A stretch of DNA of 64,000 nt from DLAJ01 sp964655525 (lineage in GTDB: Bacteria > Bacillota > Clostridia > Lachnospirales > Lachnospiraceae), in NCBI GenBank assembly GCA_964655525.1, contig CAZZNE010000002.1, positions 62,001-126,000 of the forward strand. Direction: 5' to 3'. The translations under genes and the position numbers were made by a program. The notes beneath the pieces were generated by a model. That model had not been told where the DNA came from and made no database searches. It was given only the letters and a program-made list of their open reading frames with translations. Shown here in pieces: positions 8,021-16,893 of the stretch. Every line of letters starts with the position of its first letter. Positions within the stretch are counted from its first letter, which is position 1.

Positions 8021-9691
8021 ATGAAAAGCGATATTGAAATTGCACAGGAAGCGGAACTTTACCCAATCGTCAAGGTGGCGGAGCCGCTCGGAATCGGTGA
8101 GGACGATCTGGAGCTTTACGGAAAATATAAGGCGAAGATTTCCGAAGCATGTATGGCGCGCTTAAAAGAGCGTCCGGACGGAAAGCTCGTGCTTGTCACA
8201 GCAATCAATCCGACGCCTGCGGGAGAGGGAAAGACGACGACAACAGTCGGGCTCGGACAGGCGTTTGCAAAACTTGGCAGACGCGCGGTGATTGCGCTCA
8301 GAGAGCCGTCGTTAGGACCTTGCTTTGGTATCAAAGGCGGCGCAGCGGGCGGTGGTTATGCGCAGGTCGTACCGATGGAAGATTTGAATCTGCATTTTAC
8401 GGGAGATTTTCATGCCGTTACCGCCGCAAACAATCTGCTTGCCGCAATGATTGATAATCATATTATGCAGGGGAATACGCTCCGGATTGATACGAGGCAG
8501 ATCGTATGGAAGCGCTGTCTGGACATGAATGACCGCGCGCTCCGCAATACGGTGATCGGCATGGGAGGAAAAACAGACGGCTTTGTGCGGGAGGAGCATT
8601 TTGTCATTACAGTGGCATCTGAGATCATGGCGATTCTCTGTCTTGCCGAGGATATGGCGGACTTAAAAAAGCGCCTTGCAAGAATCGTAGCGGCTTATAA
8701 TTTAGACGGGGAGCCGGTCACAGCGGACGATCTATCCGCGGTCGGCGCAATGGCTGCACTCTTAAAGGATGCGATCAGCCCGAACCTCATACAGACCTTG
8801 GAGCATACGCCGGCACTCGTACACGGTGGTCCGTTTGCCAACATTGCGCACGGCTGTAACAGTGTGCGTGCGACAAGAGCGGCGTTAAAGCTGGCGGATT
8901 ACTGCATCACGGAGGCGGGCTTTGGCGCAGATCTCGGCGCTGAGAAGTTTTTTGACATCAAGTGCGCGTCAGCGGGGCTAAAGCCGGATACGGTCGTGCT
9001 TGTCGCGACAGTCCGCGCATTAAAATATAACGGCGGCGTGGCAAAGGGAGATCTGAACGCGGAAAATCTGGAGGCACTCGAAAAAGGAATCGTCAATCTG
9101 GAGAAGCATATAGAGAATATCAAACGTTACGGCGTGCCCGTTGTGGTAACACTCAATTCATTTTTAACGGATACGGAAGCGGAGCTTGCATTTGTGAGAC
9201 ATTTTTGCGAAGAGCGCGGCTGTGAGTTTGCTCTTTCAAAAGTATGGGAGAAGGGCGGCGCAGGCGGCATCGAATTGGCGGAAGCGGTATTAAAAACGTT
9301 GGAGACAAAGGAAAGTCATTTTGAGCCATTGTATGAACCGGCACTGCCGCTTCGGGAAAAGATGGAGAGGGTGGCAAAAGAAATTTACGGTGCGGACGGC
9401 GTTTCATTTTCCGCTGCAAGTGAAAAGCAGCTCGCCCGCTTAGAGGCGCAGGGATTTGGCAAACTGCCCGTATGCATGGCAAAAAACCAATATTCTCTTT
9501 CGGATGACGCGTCAAGACTCGGACGGCCGACGGGCTTTACGATGAATGTGCGCGATGTGTATGTCTGTGCGGGGGCGGGGTTTGTCGTCGCGCTGACGGG
9601 AACGATCATGACGATGCCGGGACTGCCGAAACAGCCTGCGGCGCACCGCATTGATGTGAACGAAAACGGTGTCATTACCGGACTATTTTAG
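8021..9691 (+). CDS. fhs: Formate-tetrahydrofolate ligase
   Basis: ATP + formate + THF to 10-formyl-THF + ADP + Pi, the entry step of the methyl branch of one-carbon metabolism and of the Wood-Ljungdahl pathway. The P-loop NPTPAGEGKTTTT is at residues ~63-75, and the conserved REPSLGPCFGIKGGAAGGGYAQV-type region follows (shown here only by its ends, REPSLGP and GGYAQV). At 556 residues it matches the family standard exactly. The start is ATG 8021 with GGAGG six bases upstream; a TTG at 8000 is in frame but lacks an RBS. folD follows 34 nt later, so the two enzymes are probably co-expressed. Possession of fhs alone does not show acetogenesis. Confidence 0.98.
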   Translation: MKSDIEIAQEAELYPIVKVAEPLGIGEDDLELYGKYKAKISEACMARLKERPDGKLVLVTAINPTPAGEGKTTTTVGLGQAFAKLGRRAVIALREPSLGPCFGIKGGAAGGGYAQVVPMEDLNLHFTGDFHAVTAANNLLAAMIDNHIMQGNTLRIDTRQIVWKRCLDMNDRALRNTVIGMGGKTDGFVREEHFVITVASEIMAILCLAEDMADLKKRLARIVAAYNLDGEPVTADDLSAVGAMAALLKDAISPNLIQTLEHTPALVHGGPFANIAHGCNSVRATRAALKLADYCITEAGFGADLGAEKFFDIKCASAGLKPDTVVLVATVRALKYNGGVAKGDLNAENLEALEKGIVNLEKHIENIKRYGVPVVVTLNSFLTDTEAELAFVRHFCEERGCEFALSKVWEKGGAGGIELAEAVLKTLETKESHFEPLYEPALPLREKMERVAKEIYGADGVSFSAASEKQLARLEAQGFGKLPVCMAKNQYSLSDDASRLGRPTGFTMNVRDVYVCAGAGFVVALTGTIMTMPGLPKQPAAHRIDVNENGVITGLF

Positions 9692-9725
9692 AATAGAGAT
9701 TGTATAAACAGAACGGAGGATTCCT

Positions 9726-10580
9726 ATGTCGCAGATTATTGACGGAAAAGCCATATCGGCACAGATTAAGGAAGAAGTAAAGGCGCAGGTTGCCGCTTAC
9801 CGCGACCGGAACGTGGAGATCACGCTTGCAGTCATTCAGGTCGGGAATGATCCCGCGTCCAGTGTTTATGTCGGAAATAAGAAAAAAGCATGCGCTTATG
9901 TGGGAATCCGCTCGCTTGCCTATGAGCTTTCCGAGGAAACGACAGAGGAAGAGCTGCTTACGCTGATTGCGGACTTAAACGGAAGGGAAGATGTGCATGG
10001 CATTTTGGTACAGCTTCCTTTACCGGCACAGATTGATGAAAATAAGGTCATAAACGCGATTGATCCCCGAAAGGATGTGGACGGCTTTCATCCGCAGAAC
10101 GTCGGTGCGCTTTGCACGGGACAGGACGGATTTGTCTCCTGTACGCCGGCAGGGATCATACAGCTTCTGACACGATCGGGCATATCGATCGAAGGAAAGG
10201 AATGTGTTGTCATCGGGCGCAGTAACATCGTCGGCAAACCGATGGCGCTTCTTCTGTTAAAAGAAAACGGAACGGTCACGGTCTGTCATTCCAAGACAAA
10301 GAATGTAAAAGAAGTGGCGAAACGGGCGGATATTTTGATTGCCGCGGTCGGAAAGCCGCGTATGATCACAGAGGAATATGTGAAAGAGGGCGCGGTCGTG
10401 ATCGATGTCGGCATTCACAGAAATGCGGAAAACAAGCTGTGCGGCGATGTAGATTATGAATCCGTTGCACCGCATACGTCCGCCATTACTCCTGTGCCGG
10501 GCGGAGTCGGACCGATGACGATCGCGATGCTGATGTACAATTGCGTGGAGGCATATCGCTTCTGTGAACGGAATCAATGA
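9726..10580 (+). CDS. folD: Bifunctional methylene-THF dehydrogenase / methenyl-THF cyclohydrolase
   Basis: Interconverts 10-formyl-, methenyl- and methylene-THF, using NADP(H). Visible are the catalytic Lys region (SSVYVGNKKKAC, residues ~42-53), VQLPLP, DPRKDVDGFHP, the Rossmann turn VIGRSNIVGKPMA and the C-terminal TPVPGGVGPMT. Length 284 is typical. GGAGG precedes the ATG by about 7 bases. It sits directly after fhs, so the pair moves formate carbon to the methylene level. The next gene starts 10 nt downstream and is probably in the same transcript. Confidence 0.98.
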   Translation: MSQIIDGKAISAQIKEEVKAQVAAYRDRNVEITLAVIQVGNDPASSVYVGNKKKACAYVGIRSLAYELSEETTEEELLTLIADLNGREDVHGILVQLPLPAQIDENKVINAIDPRKDVDGFHPQNVGALCTGQDGFVSCTPAGIIQLLTRSGISIEGKECVVIGRSNIVGKPMALLLLKENGTVTVCHSKTKNVKEVAKRADILIAAVGKPRMITEEYVKEGAVVIDVGIHRNAENKLCGDVDYESVAPHTSAITPVPGGVGPMTIAMLMYNCVEAYRFCERNQ

Positions 10581-10590
10581 GGATACCTGA

Positions 10591-12087
10591 ATGAAATGTC
10601 CCGTATGTGGAAATGAGATTAAAGAAGAACAGCTTTATTGCGAGTCATGCGGCTATGAGATCCGGATCGTGCCGGATTTTGAACCGGAGCTTGACACAGA
10701 CATTCGTGAGACGATGACCGAGGTTGTAAACGAATTTGTGTCAGAGGAGGAACAGCCGGCGGATGAGGATGGAAAGCAAGGCGTATTCGGCGATGACGCT
10801 TTGGAGGAGGATGTTCCATGGTATGCGGCAGACGAACGCCCAAGCCTTCTTCTCGGAATCTTTCATTTTTTGAAAAAAAGAAAAAGAATGTCGCTGATCC
10901 TCCTGTCCCTGTTAGTGGTTGCGGTCGGGCTGACGGTCATGCTTGGGATGCAGCGCGCTGCCAAACAAACGTACAGCTATCAATATGAGCAGGGCGTTTC
11001 GGCGGCGGGACGCGGCGATTATGAACAGGCAATCGCTTGTATGAGGCAGGCGCTTCATTATGATAACCAGCAGGCAGAAGCACGTATGCTGATGGCAGGC
11101 TATTATGAAAAGCTGGGAGAGCTTCAAGACGCTTCGGAGATCTATCTTGATCTGATTTCTTATGAGGAATATCGGGTAGAAGCGTATGAGAGGCTTGTTG
11201 CGATCTATGAATCAGAGGAGCGCTATTTAGAAATCTGCAATCTGATGGAGCGCTGTGAATATGAGGAGATCCGTACGGATTATAACCAATATCTGGCGGA
11301 GGAACCAATCTTCAGCATTGCAGACGGTGTATATGAGGACGCGCAGCTTTTGAAGATCAGCGCCAATACAAATGGTATTATTTATTACACACTGGACGGC
11401 ACGACGCCGGATGAGGCGGATCTGGTTTATACAAGTCCAATCCTGTTGGAGTCCGGCGAATATCGGATTCAGGCGGTATTTATTAACGAATTCGGTATGA
11501 TGAGCAAGGTACATAACGGGGAGTTTGAAATCGAAGCGGAGCCCCCGAACGAGCCGATCATAACGCCTGACGGCGGAGATTATACGGTACCGGAATATAT
11601 CAGCGTGGAGGTTCCGCAGGGAGGTACGGTTTACTATACGTCGGATGGCACGATGCCGGACAGTAACAGCACGCCGTACACACGCGATATCTGTATGCCG
11701 CTGGGCGCTACGCTGTATCGTTTTATTTCCTATAATGAAGATCGTGTCGCGAGCAACATTACGCAGGTGGAATATCACTTGAATTTGAACGATCCGCCTT
11801 ACAGCCCATATCAGGCGATTTTGATCACCACATCGGGATTGACGGATCGGGGAATTCTGCTCGCAATGACGGGCGAGGTTGCCGGAGCGAAGGGGACTTA
11901 TTCGTATGAGGCGCAGGCGGCGTTCGTATATCAGGGAGAAATTTATTATTTAGTATCCGAATATTACACGGATGAATCGGGAAGCAGATATCAAAGTCAG
12001 ACAAAATATGCGGTCAGCGTAGTGTACGGCGGCTTATATCAGACCGCGCAGGATGCAGACGGTCATTATACGGTCATTGATTTCTGA
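10591..12087 (+). CDS. Zinc-ribbon, single-pass membrane protein with TPR and chitobiase C-terminal-type domains
   Basis: No established function. The N-terminus is a zinc ribbon with two CxxC knuckles (CPVC and CESC, residues 3-22), then an acidic linker and a hydrophobic helix at ~100-120. After that come TPR-like repeats (about 130-215) and two copies of a CHB_HEX_C_1-type beta-sandwich, recognised by the GTTPDEADLVYTSPI and GTMPDSNSTPYT motifs near residues 267 and 351. The C-terminal ~120 residues are unassigned. The topology suggests a cytosolic zinc ribbon and an extracytoplasmic TPR/beta-sandwich part. It follows folD by 10 nt and precedes nfnA, which has its own predicted promoter. 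Confidence 0.78.
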   Translation: MKCPVCGNEIKEEQLYCESCGYEIRIVPDFEPELDTDIRETMTEVVNEFVSEEEQPADEDGKQGVFGDDALEEDVPWYAADERPSLLLGIFHFLKKRKRMSLILLSLLVVAVGLTVMLGMQRAAKQTYSYQYEQGVSAAGRGDYEQAIACMRQALHYDNQQAEARMLMAGYYEKLGELQDASEIYLDLISYEEYRVEAYERLVAIYESEERYLEICNLMERCEYEEIRTDYNQYLAEEPIFSIADGVYEDAQLLKISANTNGIIYYTLDGTTPDEADLVYTSPILLESGEYRIQAVFINEFGMMSKVHNGEFEIEAEPPNEPIITPDGGDYTVPEYISVEVPQGGTVYYTSDGTMPDSNSTPYTRDICMPLGATLYRFISYNEDRVASNITQVEYHLNLNDPPYSPYQAILITTSGLTDRGILLAMTGEVAGAKGTYSYEAQAAFVYQGEIYYLVSEYYTDESGSRYQSQTKYAVSVVYGGLYQTAQDADGHYTVIDF

Positions 12088-12105
12088 TTTTAATTGTGCT
12101 ATGAT
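12077..12105 (+). promoter_or_regulatory. Predicted sigma-A promoter for nfnAB
   Basis: TTGATT (12077-12082), 17-nt spacer, TATGAT (12100-12105) with TGC directly before it (extended -10). It overlaps the stop region of the zinc-ribbon protein gene and lies 40 nt before the nfnA start. Confidence 0.5.
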
Positions 12106-12144
12106 AGGCGGGGCATGAAGTAAAAAATGAAGGAGAGAACGGAA

Positions 12145-13026
12145 ATGTACAAGATTTTAGAGGCAGAGGAACTGACGACCAATATTTACAAAATGGTAGT
12201 CGAAGCAAAAAGAACAGCCGAAGCGTGTATGCCGGGACAGTTCGTGATTGTCAGAACGGATGAAGACAGTGAGCGTATACCGCTTACAATTTGTGATTAT
12301 GATAGAGAAAAGGGTACCGTCACCATCGTGTTTCAGACGGTTGGCGCATCCACCTATAAAATGGCAAAACTGAAGACTGGAGACAGCTTTCATGATTTTG
12401 TCGGACCGCTTGGACGTCCGTCGGAGCTTACAGCCGAGTCCGACAAGGCGCTTCGCAGCAAAAGCATCCTGTTTGTGGCAGGCGGTGTCGGTACGGCGCC
12501 CGTATACCCGCAGGTGAAGTGGTTAAAAGAGCACGGTGTCAACGCCGATGTCATTGTCGGTGCAAAGACTAAGGATCTGCTGATCTTAGAAAAAGAGATG
12601 GAGGCAGTTGCGGGAAATCTTTATGTGACTACCGATGACGGTTCTTACGGAAGAAGCGGTATGGTGACGCAGACGATCAAGGATCTGGTAACGGAAGAAG
12701 GAAAACATTATGACATCTGTGTCGCAATTGGACCGATGATCATGATGAAATTCGTATGTAAAATGACAGAGGAGTTGGAAATTCCTACCATCGTCAGCTT
12801 AAATCCGATCATGGTGGACGGAACGGGCATGTGCGGCGCCTGCCGTGTGACCGTTGGAGACGAGGTGAAATTCGCCTGTGTGGACGGGCCGGAGTTTGAC
12901 GGGCATAAGGTTCATTTTGATGAGGCAATGAAGCGTCAGCAGATCTATAAGACGGAGGAAGGGCGCGCATATCTTGCCGCAAAAGAGGGAGACACTCACC
13001 ACGGCGGATGCGGTAACTGCAACTGA
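12145..13026 (+). CDS. nfnA: NADH-dependent reduced ferredoxin:NADP+ oxidoreductase, subunit A (sulfide/dihydroorotate dehydrogenase-like FAD/NAD-binding)
   Basis: Small subunit of the NfnAB electron-bifurcating transhydrogenase, which couples ferredoxin and NADH oxidation to NADP+ reduction. It has a ferredoxin-reductase-like FAD domain (IPLTICDYD, residues ~47-55), an NAD-binding segment GGVGTAPVYPQ (~115), and a C-terminal [2Fe-2S] region with MCGACRVTVG and a distal Cys in VKFACVDGPEFDG. The start is ATG 12145, which has AAGGAG upstream; the ATG at 12127 would place the RBS inside the gene. nfnB follows 29 nt later. Homologues are often annotated as glutamate synthase small-subunit-like or SudB; the gene pair supports Nfn. 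Confidence 0.93.
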   Translation: MYKILEAEELTTNIYKMVVEAKRTAEACMPGQFVIVRTDEDSERIPLTICDYDREKGTVTIVFQTVGASTYKMAKLKTGDSFHDFVGPLGRPSELTAESDKALRSKSILFVAGGVGTAPVYPQVKWLKEHGVNADVIVGAKTKDLLILEKEMEAVAGNLYVTTDDGSYGRSGMVTQTIKDLVTEEGKHYDICVAIGPMIMMKFVCKMTEELEIPTIVSLNPIMVDGTGMCGACRVTVGDEVKFACVDGPEFDGHKVHFDEAMKRQQIYKTEEGRAYLAAKEGDTHHGGCGNCN

Positions 13027-13055
13027 GAAAAAGACAGAAAGGTATGGTTTGAATC

Positions 13056-14441
13056 ATGGACGTATTAAAGAAAGTTCCCGTTTCCGAGCAGGAAGCGGCT
13101 GTAAGAGCAACCAATTTTGAAGAAGTATGTCTTGGATATGGCAAAGATGAAGCAATGGAGGAGGCGTCCCGTTGTATTAACTGCAAGAATGCACAGTGTA
13201 TCAAGGGCTGTCCCGTGTCGATCAATATTCCGGCGTTTGTGGAGCAGGTAAAGCTCGGAGATGTAGAAAAGGCATATGAGATCATATCGGAATCCAGCGC
13301 GCTTCCCGCGGTTTGCGGCCGTGTGTGCCCGCAGGAAAGTCAGTGCGAGGGTAAATGTATCAGAGGTATCAAGGGAGAGCCGATCTCCATCGGTAAGCTG
13401 GAGCGCTTTGTTGCGGACTGGGCAAGAGAAAATGGAATCGTTCCCAAGGTTTCCGCTGAAAAAAAAGGAAAAAAAGTCGCTGTGATCGGTTCCGGTCCGT
13501 CCGGTCTTACCTGTGCTGGAGATCTTGCAAAAATGGGCTATGACGTGACGATTTTCGAGGCGCTTCATGAGCCGGGCGGCGTGCTGGTATATGGCATTCC
13601 CGAGTTCCGTCTGCCCAAGGAGAGCGTTGTGCGCACAGAGATTGAGAATGTGAAGGCGCTTGGCGTAAAGATTGAGACAAACTGTGTAGTCGGCAAATCG
13701 GTTACAGTCGATGAACTGATGAAGAACGAGGGCTTTGAGGCGGTATTTATCGGTTCCGGCGCGGGACTGCCGAAATTTATGAGCATTCCGGGCGAGCAGG
13801 CAAACGGTGTCTTTTCCGCAAATGAATATCTGACGAGAAGCAATCTTATGAAAGCGTTTGATGAAACGGCGGATACCCCGCTGATGCGCGGCAAAAAAGT
13901 TGCGGTCGTGGGCGGCGGAAATGTAGCGATGGATGCAGCGAGAACGGCGCTTCGACTCGGAGCGGAAGTACACATTGTGTATCGGCGCAGTGAGGAAGAG
14001 CTTCCGGCCAGAGTGGAAGAAGTACATCATGCAAAGGAAGAAGGCATTGTTTTCGATTTGTTGACTAATCCGGTCGAAATCTTGGAAGACGAAAATAACT
14101 GGGTAAAAGGAATTCGCTGCATCAGAATGGAGCTCGGTGAGCCGGATGCATCCGGCAGACGTCGTCCTGTTCCGGTTCCCGGAAGCGAGTTTGTCATTGA
14201 GGTGGATACGGTGATCATGGCGCTAGGGACATCACCCAATCCGTTGATTTCTGCGACTACGGAAGGTCTGACGGTGGATAAGCGCAAATGTATTATTGCG
14301 GACGATGAAAACGGGAAGACCGAGAAAGAGGGCGTATTTGCGGGCGGTGACGCCGTGACGGGCGCAGCGACGGTTATTTTGGCGATGGGCGCGGGCAAAG
14401 CGGCAGCAAAGGGAATCGACGAGTATTTGTCCGGAAAATAG
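13056..14441 (+). CDS. nfnB: NADH-dependent reduced ferredoxin:NADP+ oxidoreductase, subunit B (GltA-like)
   Basis: Large subunit of NfnAB, related to the glutamate synthase beta chain. The N-terminal ~110 residues hold two clusters of Cys for [4Fe-4S] centres (CINCKNAQCIKGCP, and CGRVCPQESQCEGKC). An FAD-binding GSGPSGLTCAG fold follows near residue 146, and an NADPH-binding GGGNVAMDAARTA fold near 287. The C-terminus has the GGDAVTGAATVILAMGAG motif typical of these flavoproteins. It is 461 residues long, as expected. A stand-alone glutamate synthase role is unlikely because no large GltB subunit is present and nfnA is directly upstream. Confidence 0.94.
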   Translation: MDVLKKVPVSEQEAAVRATNFEEVCLGYGKDEAMEEASRCINCKNAQCIKGCPVSINIPAFVEQVKLGDVEKAYEIISESSALPAVCGRVCPQESQCEGKCIRGIKGEPISIGKLERFVADWARENGIVPKVSAEKKGKKVAVIGSGPSGLTCAGDLAKMGYDVTIFEALHEPGGVLVYGIPEFRLPKESVVRTEIENVKALGVKIETNCVVGKSVTVDELMKNEGFEAVFIGSGAGLPKFMSIPGEQANGVFSANEYLTRSNLMKAFDETADTPLMRGKKVAVVGGGNVAMDAARTALRLGAEVHIVYRRSEEELPARVEEVHHAKEEGIVFDLLTNPVEILEDENNWVKGIRCIRMELGEPDASGRRRPVPVPGSEFVIEVDTVIMALGTSPNPLISATTEGLTVDKRKCIIADDENGKTEKEGVFAGGDAVTGAATVILAMGAGKAAAKGIDEYLSGK

Positions 14442-14471
14442 GAAAAGAGTAACAGCAGGGAGGGAATGGCG

Positions 14472-15431
14472 ATGCCATGGTGTCCGGTCTGTAAAAATGA
14501 ATATAAAGAGGGCGTTACGGTGTGCGCCGACTGCGGTGAAACGCTGGTGGCTTCTTTGGAAGAACGAAAGGAAGTCTTACTTTGCAGTGGGGAAGAAGCG
14601 CTGATTTTACGCATGCAGAAATTTATGGAATATAATGACATCCCTGTCATTTTAGAACAGAGTGACGAGGAGGCGTGCCTTTATGTTCATCCGAAACATG
14701 AACGGAAAGCCAAACAGGCCGCTCATGTATTTCTGGCAGAGTCGGCGGCAGAAGCGGAGAACAGATTTAAACCTGCATTGGACAGCGGGGATATTTTGAA
14801 CGATTCCGAACCGGAAACGGACGAAGAGGCTTCCAATCATGAAGGAGCTTTGAATCCGGCGGATTCTGCGGATGGTGAGGAAGCGCAGGAGGATGCAGAG
14901 GACGCTTTGAACGGCGGGAGTTCTTCGGATGACGGGAACAAAGAAAATGATCTGCGTGTGCCGAACGGCGGCGTATACCGCAAAAAAAGCGAACAGGCTG
15001 ACGACTTAAAAAGCTCAGGAGAGGTGCTGCTCGTATTCGGTATTCTCGGCTGTATCGCAATGCTGCTCATTGATTTTGGTGTTTTGCCGATTCGGTTCGG
15101 TAACCGGATCATGATGAACGTGATCATGTTTGCGCTCTTTTTGTTTTTTATCGGCTTCGGCATCTATTCCTTAAAAGGTGCGCGTAAATTCCGCGCGGAG
15201 GCTTCGGATGAGGATGCGCTGACGGAGCGGATCGATGCATGGGTAAAAGCGCATCTGACTGCGGAGAGCATTGACGCGGCGGCGGGACTGGAGGAAGAAG
15301 ACGCCGAGGAAATCTGCTTTTTTAAGCGTACGGAAGCAATCAAGAAAAAAATTGCCGAGGAGTTTGACGGGGTGGACGAATCCTATCTTGACAGCTTGGC
15401 GGAAAACGTATATCAGGAGTTGTTTGAATGA
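14472..15431 (+). CDS. Zinc-ribbon/DUF2007-like membrane protein
   Basis: Uncharacterised. The N-terminus is a short zinc ribbon (CPVC and CADC, residues ~4-23). A region to about residue 100 resembles DUF2007-type putative signal-transducing domains, ending with LYVHPKHERKAKQAAHVF. An acidic, Ser/Glu-rich linker (100-175) follows, then two transmembrane helices (about 182-200 and 213-233) and a charged C-terminal helix. ATG 14472 has GGAGG eight bases upstream; the ATG at 14466 is too close to it. The stop overlaps the rlmH start in ATGA, implying translational coupling. Like the gene before nfnA, it joins a zinc ribbon to a membrane anchor. Confidence 0.75.
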   Translation: MPWCPVCKNEYKEGVTVCADCGETLVASLEERKEVLLCSGEEALILRMQKFMEYNDIPVILEQSDEEACLYVHPKHERKAKQAAHVFLAESAAEAENRFKPALDSGDILNDSEPETDEEASNHEGALNPADSADGEEAQEDAEDALNGGSSSDDGNKENDLRVPNGGVYRKKSEQADDLKSSGEVLLVFGILGCIAMLLIDFGVLPIRFGNRIMMNVIMFALFLFFIGFGIYSLKGARKFRAEASDEDALTERIDAWVKAHLTAESIDAAAGLEEEDAEEICFFKRTEAIKKKIAEEFDGVDESYLDSLAENVYQELFE

Positions 15432-15907
15432 ATCTGTCCGTTGTCTGTGTCGGTAAATGCAAGGAAGCCTTTTTTCGGGATGCGGTCGCGGAATATGCAA
15501 AGCGCTTGTCTAAATACTGCGATTTTCGCATGATTGAGGTTGCGGATGAAAAGACAAAAGAACATGCCTCTGAGCGAGAGGAGCAAATAGTTACGCAAAA
15601 AGAGGCGGAGCGGATTGAAAAGGCGCTTCGCCCGGACGATTATGTCGTTGCGCTTGCGATAGAGGGAAAAAAGTATGATTCTGTGAATTTTTCGCGCCAC
15701 ATCGAAACATGGATGGGCGCGGGAAAAAGCAGGATCGTTTTTGTTATCGGCGGTTCGCTTGGGCTTCATGAGCGGATTCTTTCGCGTGCGGATGAAAAGC
15801 TCAGCTTTTCGGATATGACATTTCCGCACCAGCTCATGCGCGTGATCTTAGCGGAGCAGCTTTACCGCGCGTTTCGGATCATGAACCGGGAGCCGTATCA
15901 TAAGTAA
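15428..15907 (+). CDS. rlmH: 23S rRNA (pseudouridine1915-N3)-methyltransferase RlmH
   Basis: SPOUT-class methyltransferase that modifies pseudouridine 1915 in helix 69 of 23S rRNA, using SAM. The C-terminal knot shows FVIGGSLGLHERIL, then LSFSDMTFPHQLMRVILAEQLYRAF and the final REPYHK. Length 159 is exactly the family norm. It begins within the stop codon of the DUF2007-like gene. Confidence 0.98.
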   Translation: MNLSVVCVGKCKEAFFRDAVAEYAKRLSKYCDFRMIEVADEKTKEHASEREEQIVTQKEAERIEKALRPDDYVVALAIEGKKYDSVNFSRHIETWMGAGKSRIVFVIGGSLGLHERILSRADEKLSFSDMTFPHQLMRVILAEQLYRAFRIMNREPYHK

Positions 15908-15931
15908 AGAGGATATCAGAAGGAGGAGATC

Positions 15932-16348
15932 ATGGGAAAGGATACTCGTCTTGTTAATATCTATCTTAAAATTCATCAAAAAAAATCATTGACGATGGAC
16001 GATCTGGGTTATTTGGCGGAGTATGATCCGGAATGCTTCGCGAAAACATGTAAAAATGTAATCTATAATATCCCAGAAACAAAACCGATCATGGAGCCGC
16101 CGGCATCAGAGACATCAGATGAGCAAACGAAGCACAAGCCGTCTGAGCGGCAGAACATAGAAAAAATTCTGGAGAATCTGAAACGTTTGGAAATGCGTGA
16201 GATTCCCTATTCGAGCGCGAATGCAGACAGAGTCAAGAACCTGCTTGGAAATTTATATATGGAATTACTGTTTCCGCATAATGATGAAGAATCTTTCATC
16301 GATATGGCAGGTGGTGAGAGTGGTTCTTTATTTGATAAAAAAGCATAA
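15932..16348 (+). CDS. Hypothetical protein, 138 residues
   Basis: Not recognised. A strong AAGGAGGAG ribosome binding site precedes the ATG, which supports a real gene. The protein is soluble and polar. An N-terminal helical part (about 1-50) is followed by a Pro/Ser/Glu-rich linker (52-75) and a second helical segment (78-125) rich in charged residues. No membrane segment or metal motif is visible. It lies 24 nt after rlmH and 36 nt before a small XRE-like regulator, so the three may share a transcript. Confidence 0.7.
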   Translation: MGKDTRLVNIYLKIHQKKSLTMDDLGYLAEYDPECFAKTCKNVIYNIPETKPIMEPPASETSDEQTKHKPSERQNIEKILENLKRLEMREIPYSSANADRVKNLLGNLYMELLFPHNDEESFIDMAGGESGSLFDKKA

Positions 16349-16384
16349 TGAGATTTTATTTTTTTATATGGAGACGTGAAAATA

Positions 16385-16693
16385 ATGTACCCTACGATCA
16401 ATATGAGGGCAACCGGTATTCGGTTGCGGCAGATTATGAAACGAAAAAAAATATCGCCAAAAGCCGTGCAGGACTATTTGGGACTATCCTGTGTGCAAAG
16501 TGTATATCGCTGGCTGAACGGATGCAGCATGCCATCAGTCGATCATCTCTATGCGTTGTCGGAACTTTTTCAGATACCGATGGATCATATGATCGTTGGA
16601 AATCGGACAGCGCAGGTGCCGGTTGATCAAAAATCATTTTATACAAGAGTGTCAGTCTATTACAATGCTGTCAGGAAGCTGCGTGCGGCATAA
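16385..16693 (+). CDS. XRE-like helix-turn-helix transcriptional regulator
   Basis: Small DNA-binding protein, 102 residues from this ATG. The HTH lies at about residues 5-65: it opens with GIRLRQIMKRKKISPKAVQ, and the recognition helix is around SVQSVYRWLNG, with the common tail MPSVDHLYALSELFQIPMD. The C-terminus is short and basic. I chose ATG 16385, with GGAG 12 bases upstream, over GTG 16376, which is too close to that RBS. A hairpin terminator follows. The target genes are unknown; the neighbouring unknown gene or itself are candidates. Confidence 0.85.
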   Translation: MYPTINMRATGIRLRQIMKRKKISPKAVQDYLGLSCVQSVYRWLNGCSMPSVDHLYALSELFQIPMDHMIVGNRTAQVPVDQKSFYTRVSVYYNAVRKLRAA

Positions 16694-16735
16694 CATATGC
16701 GATACCCCATCCCTCATGATGTCATAGTGTCATAG

Positions 16736-16762
16736 AACAGGAACCGAATCGGTTCCTGTTTT
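16736..16762 (+). terminator. Rho-independent terminator after the XRE-like gene
   Basis: An 11-bp stem (16736-16746 with 16750-16760), a 3-nt loop and a short T tract. It ends the rlmH/unknown/XRE unit. The remaining ~130 nt before the next start hold no clear promoter. Confidence 0.78.
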
Positions 16763-16893
16763 GAATTACAGGTTCAATGACAAAGGATAAAAGATACGGT
16801 AAGGTTATTTTGATGCGGACAGTTTGGTGAATGACAGCAGAATTTTATGGAAATGTCAATTCGCCGGTTTTTGGGGATGATGGAGGGAATGGT

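Noticed and set aside
13065..14030. Minus-strand open frame of about 320 codons opposite nfnB
   Set aside because: nfnB on the + strand has full domain content; the reverse frame has no motifs or RBS.
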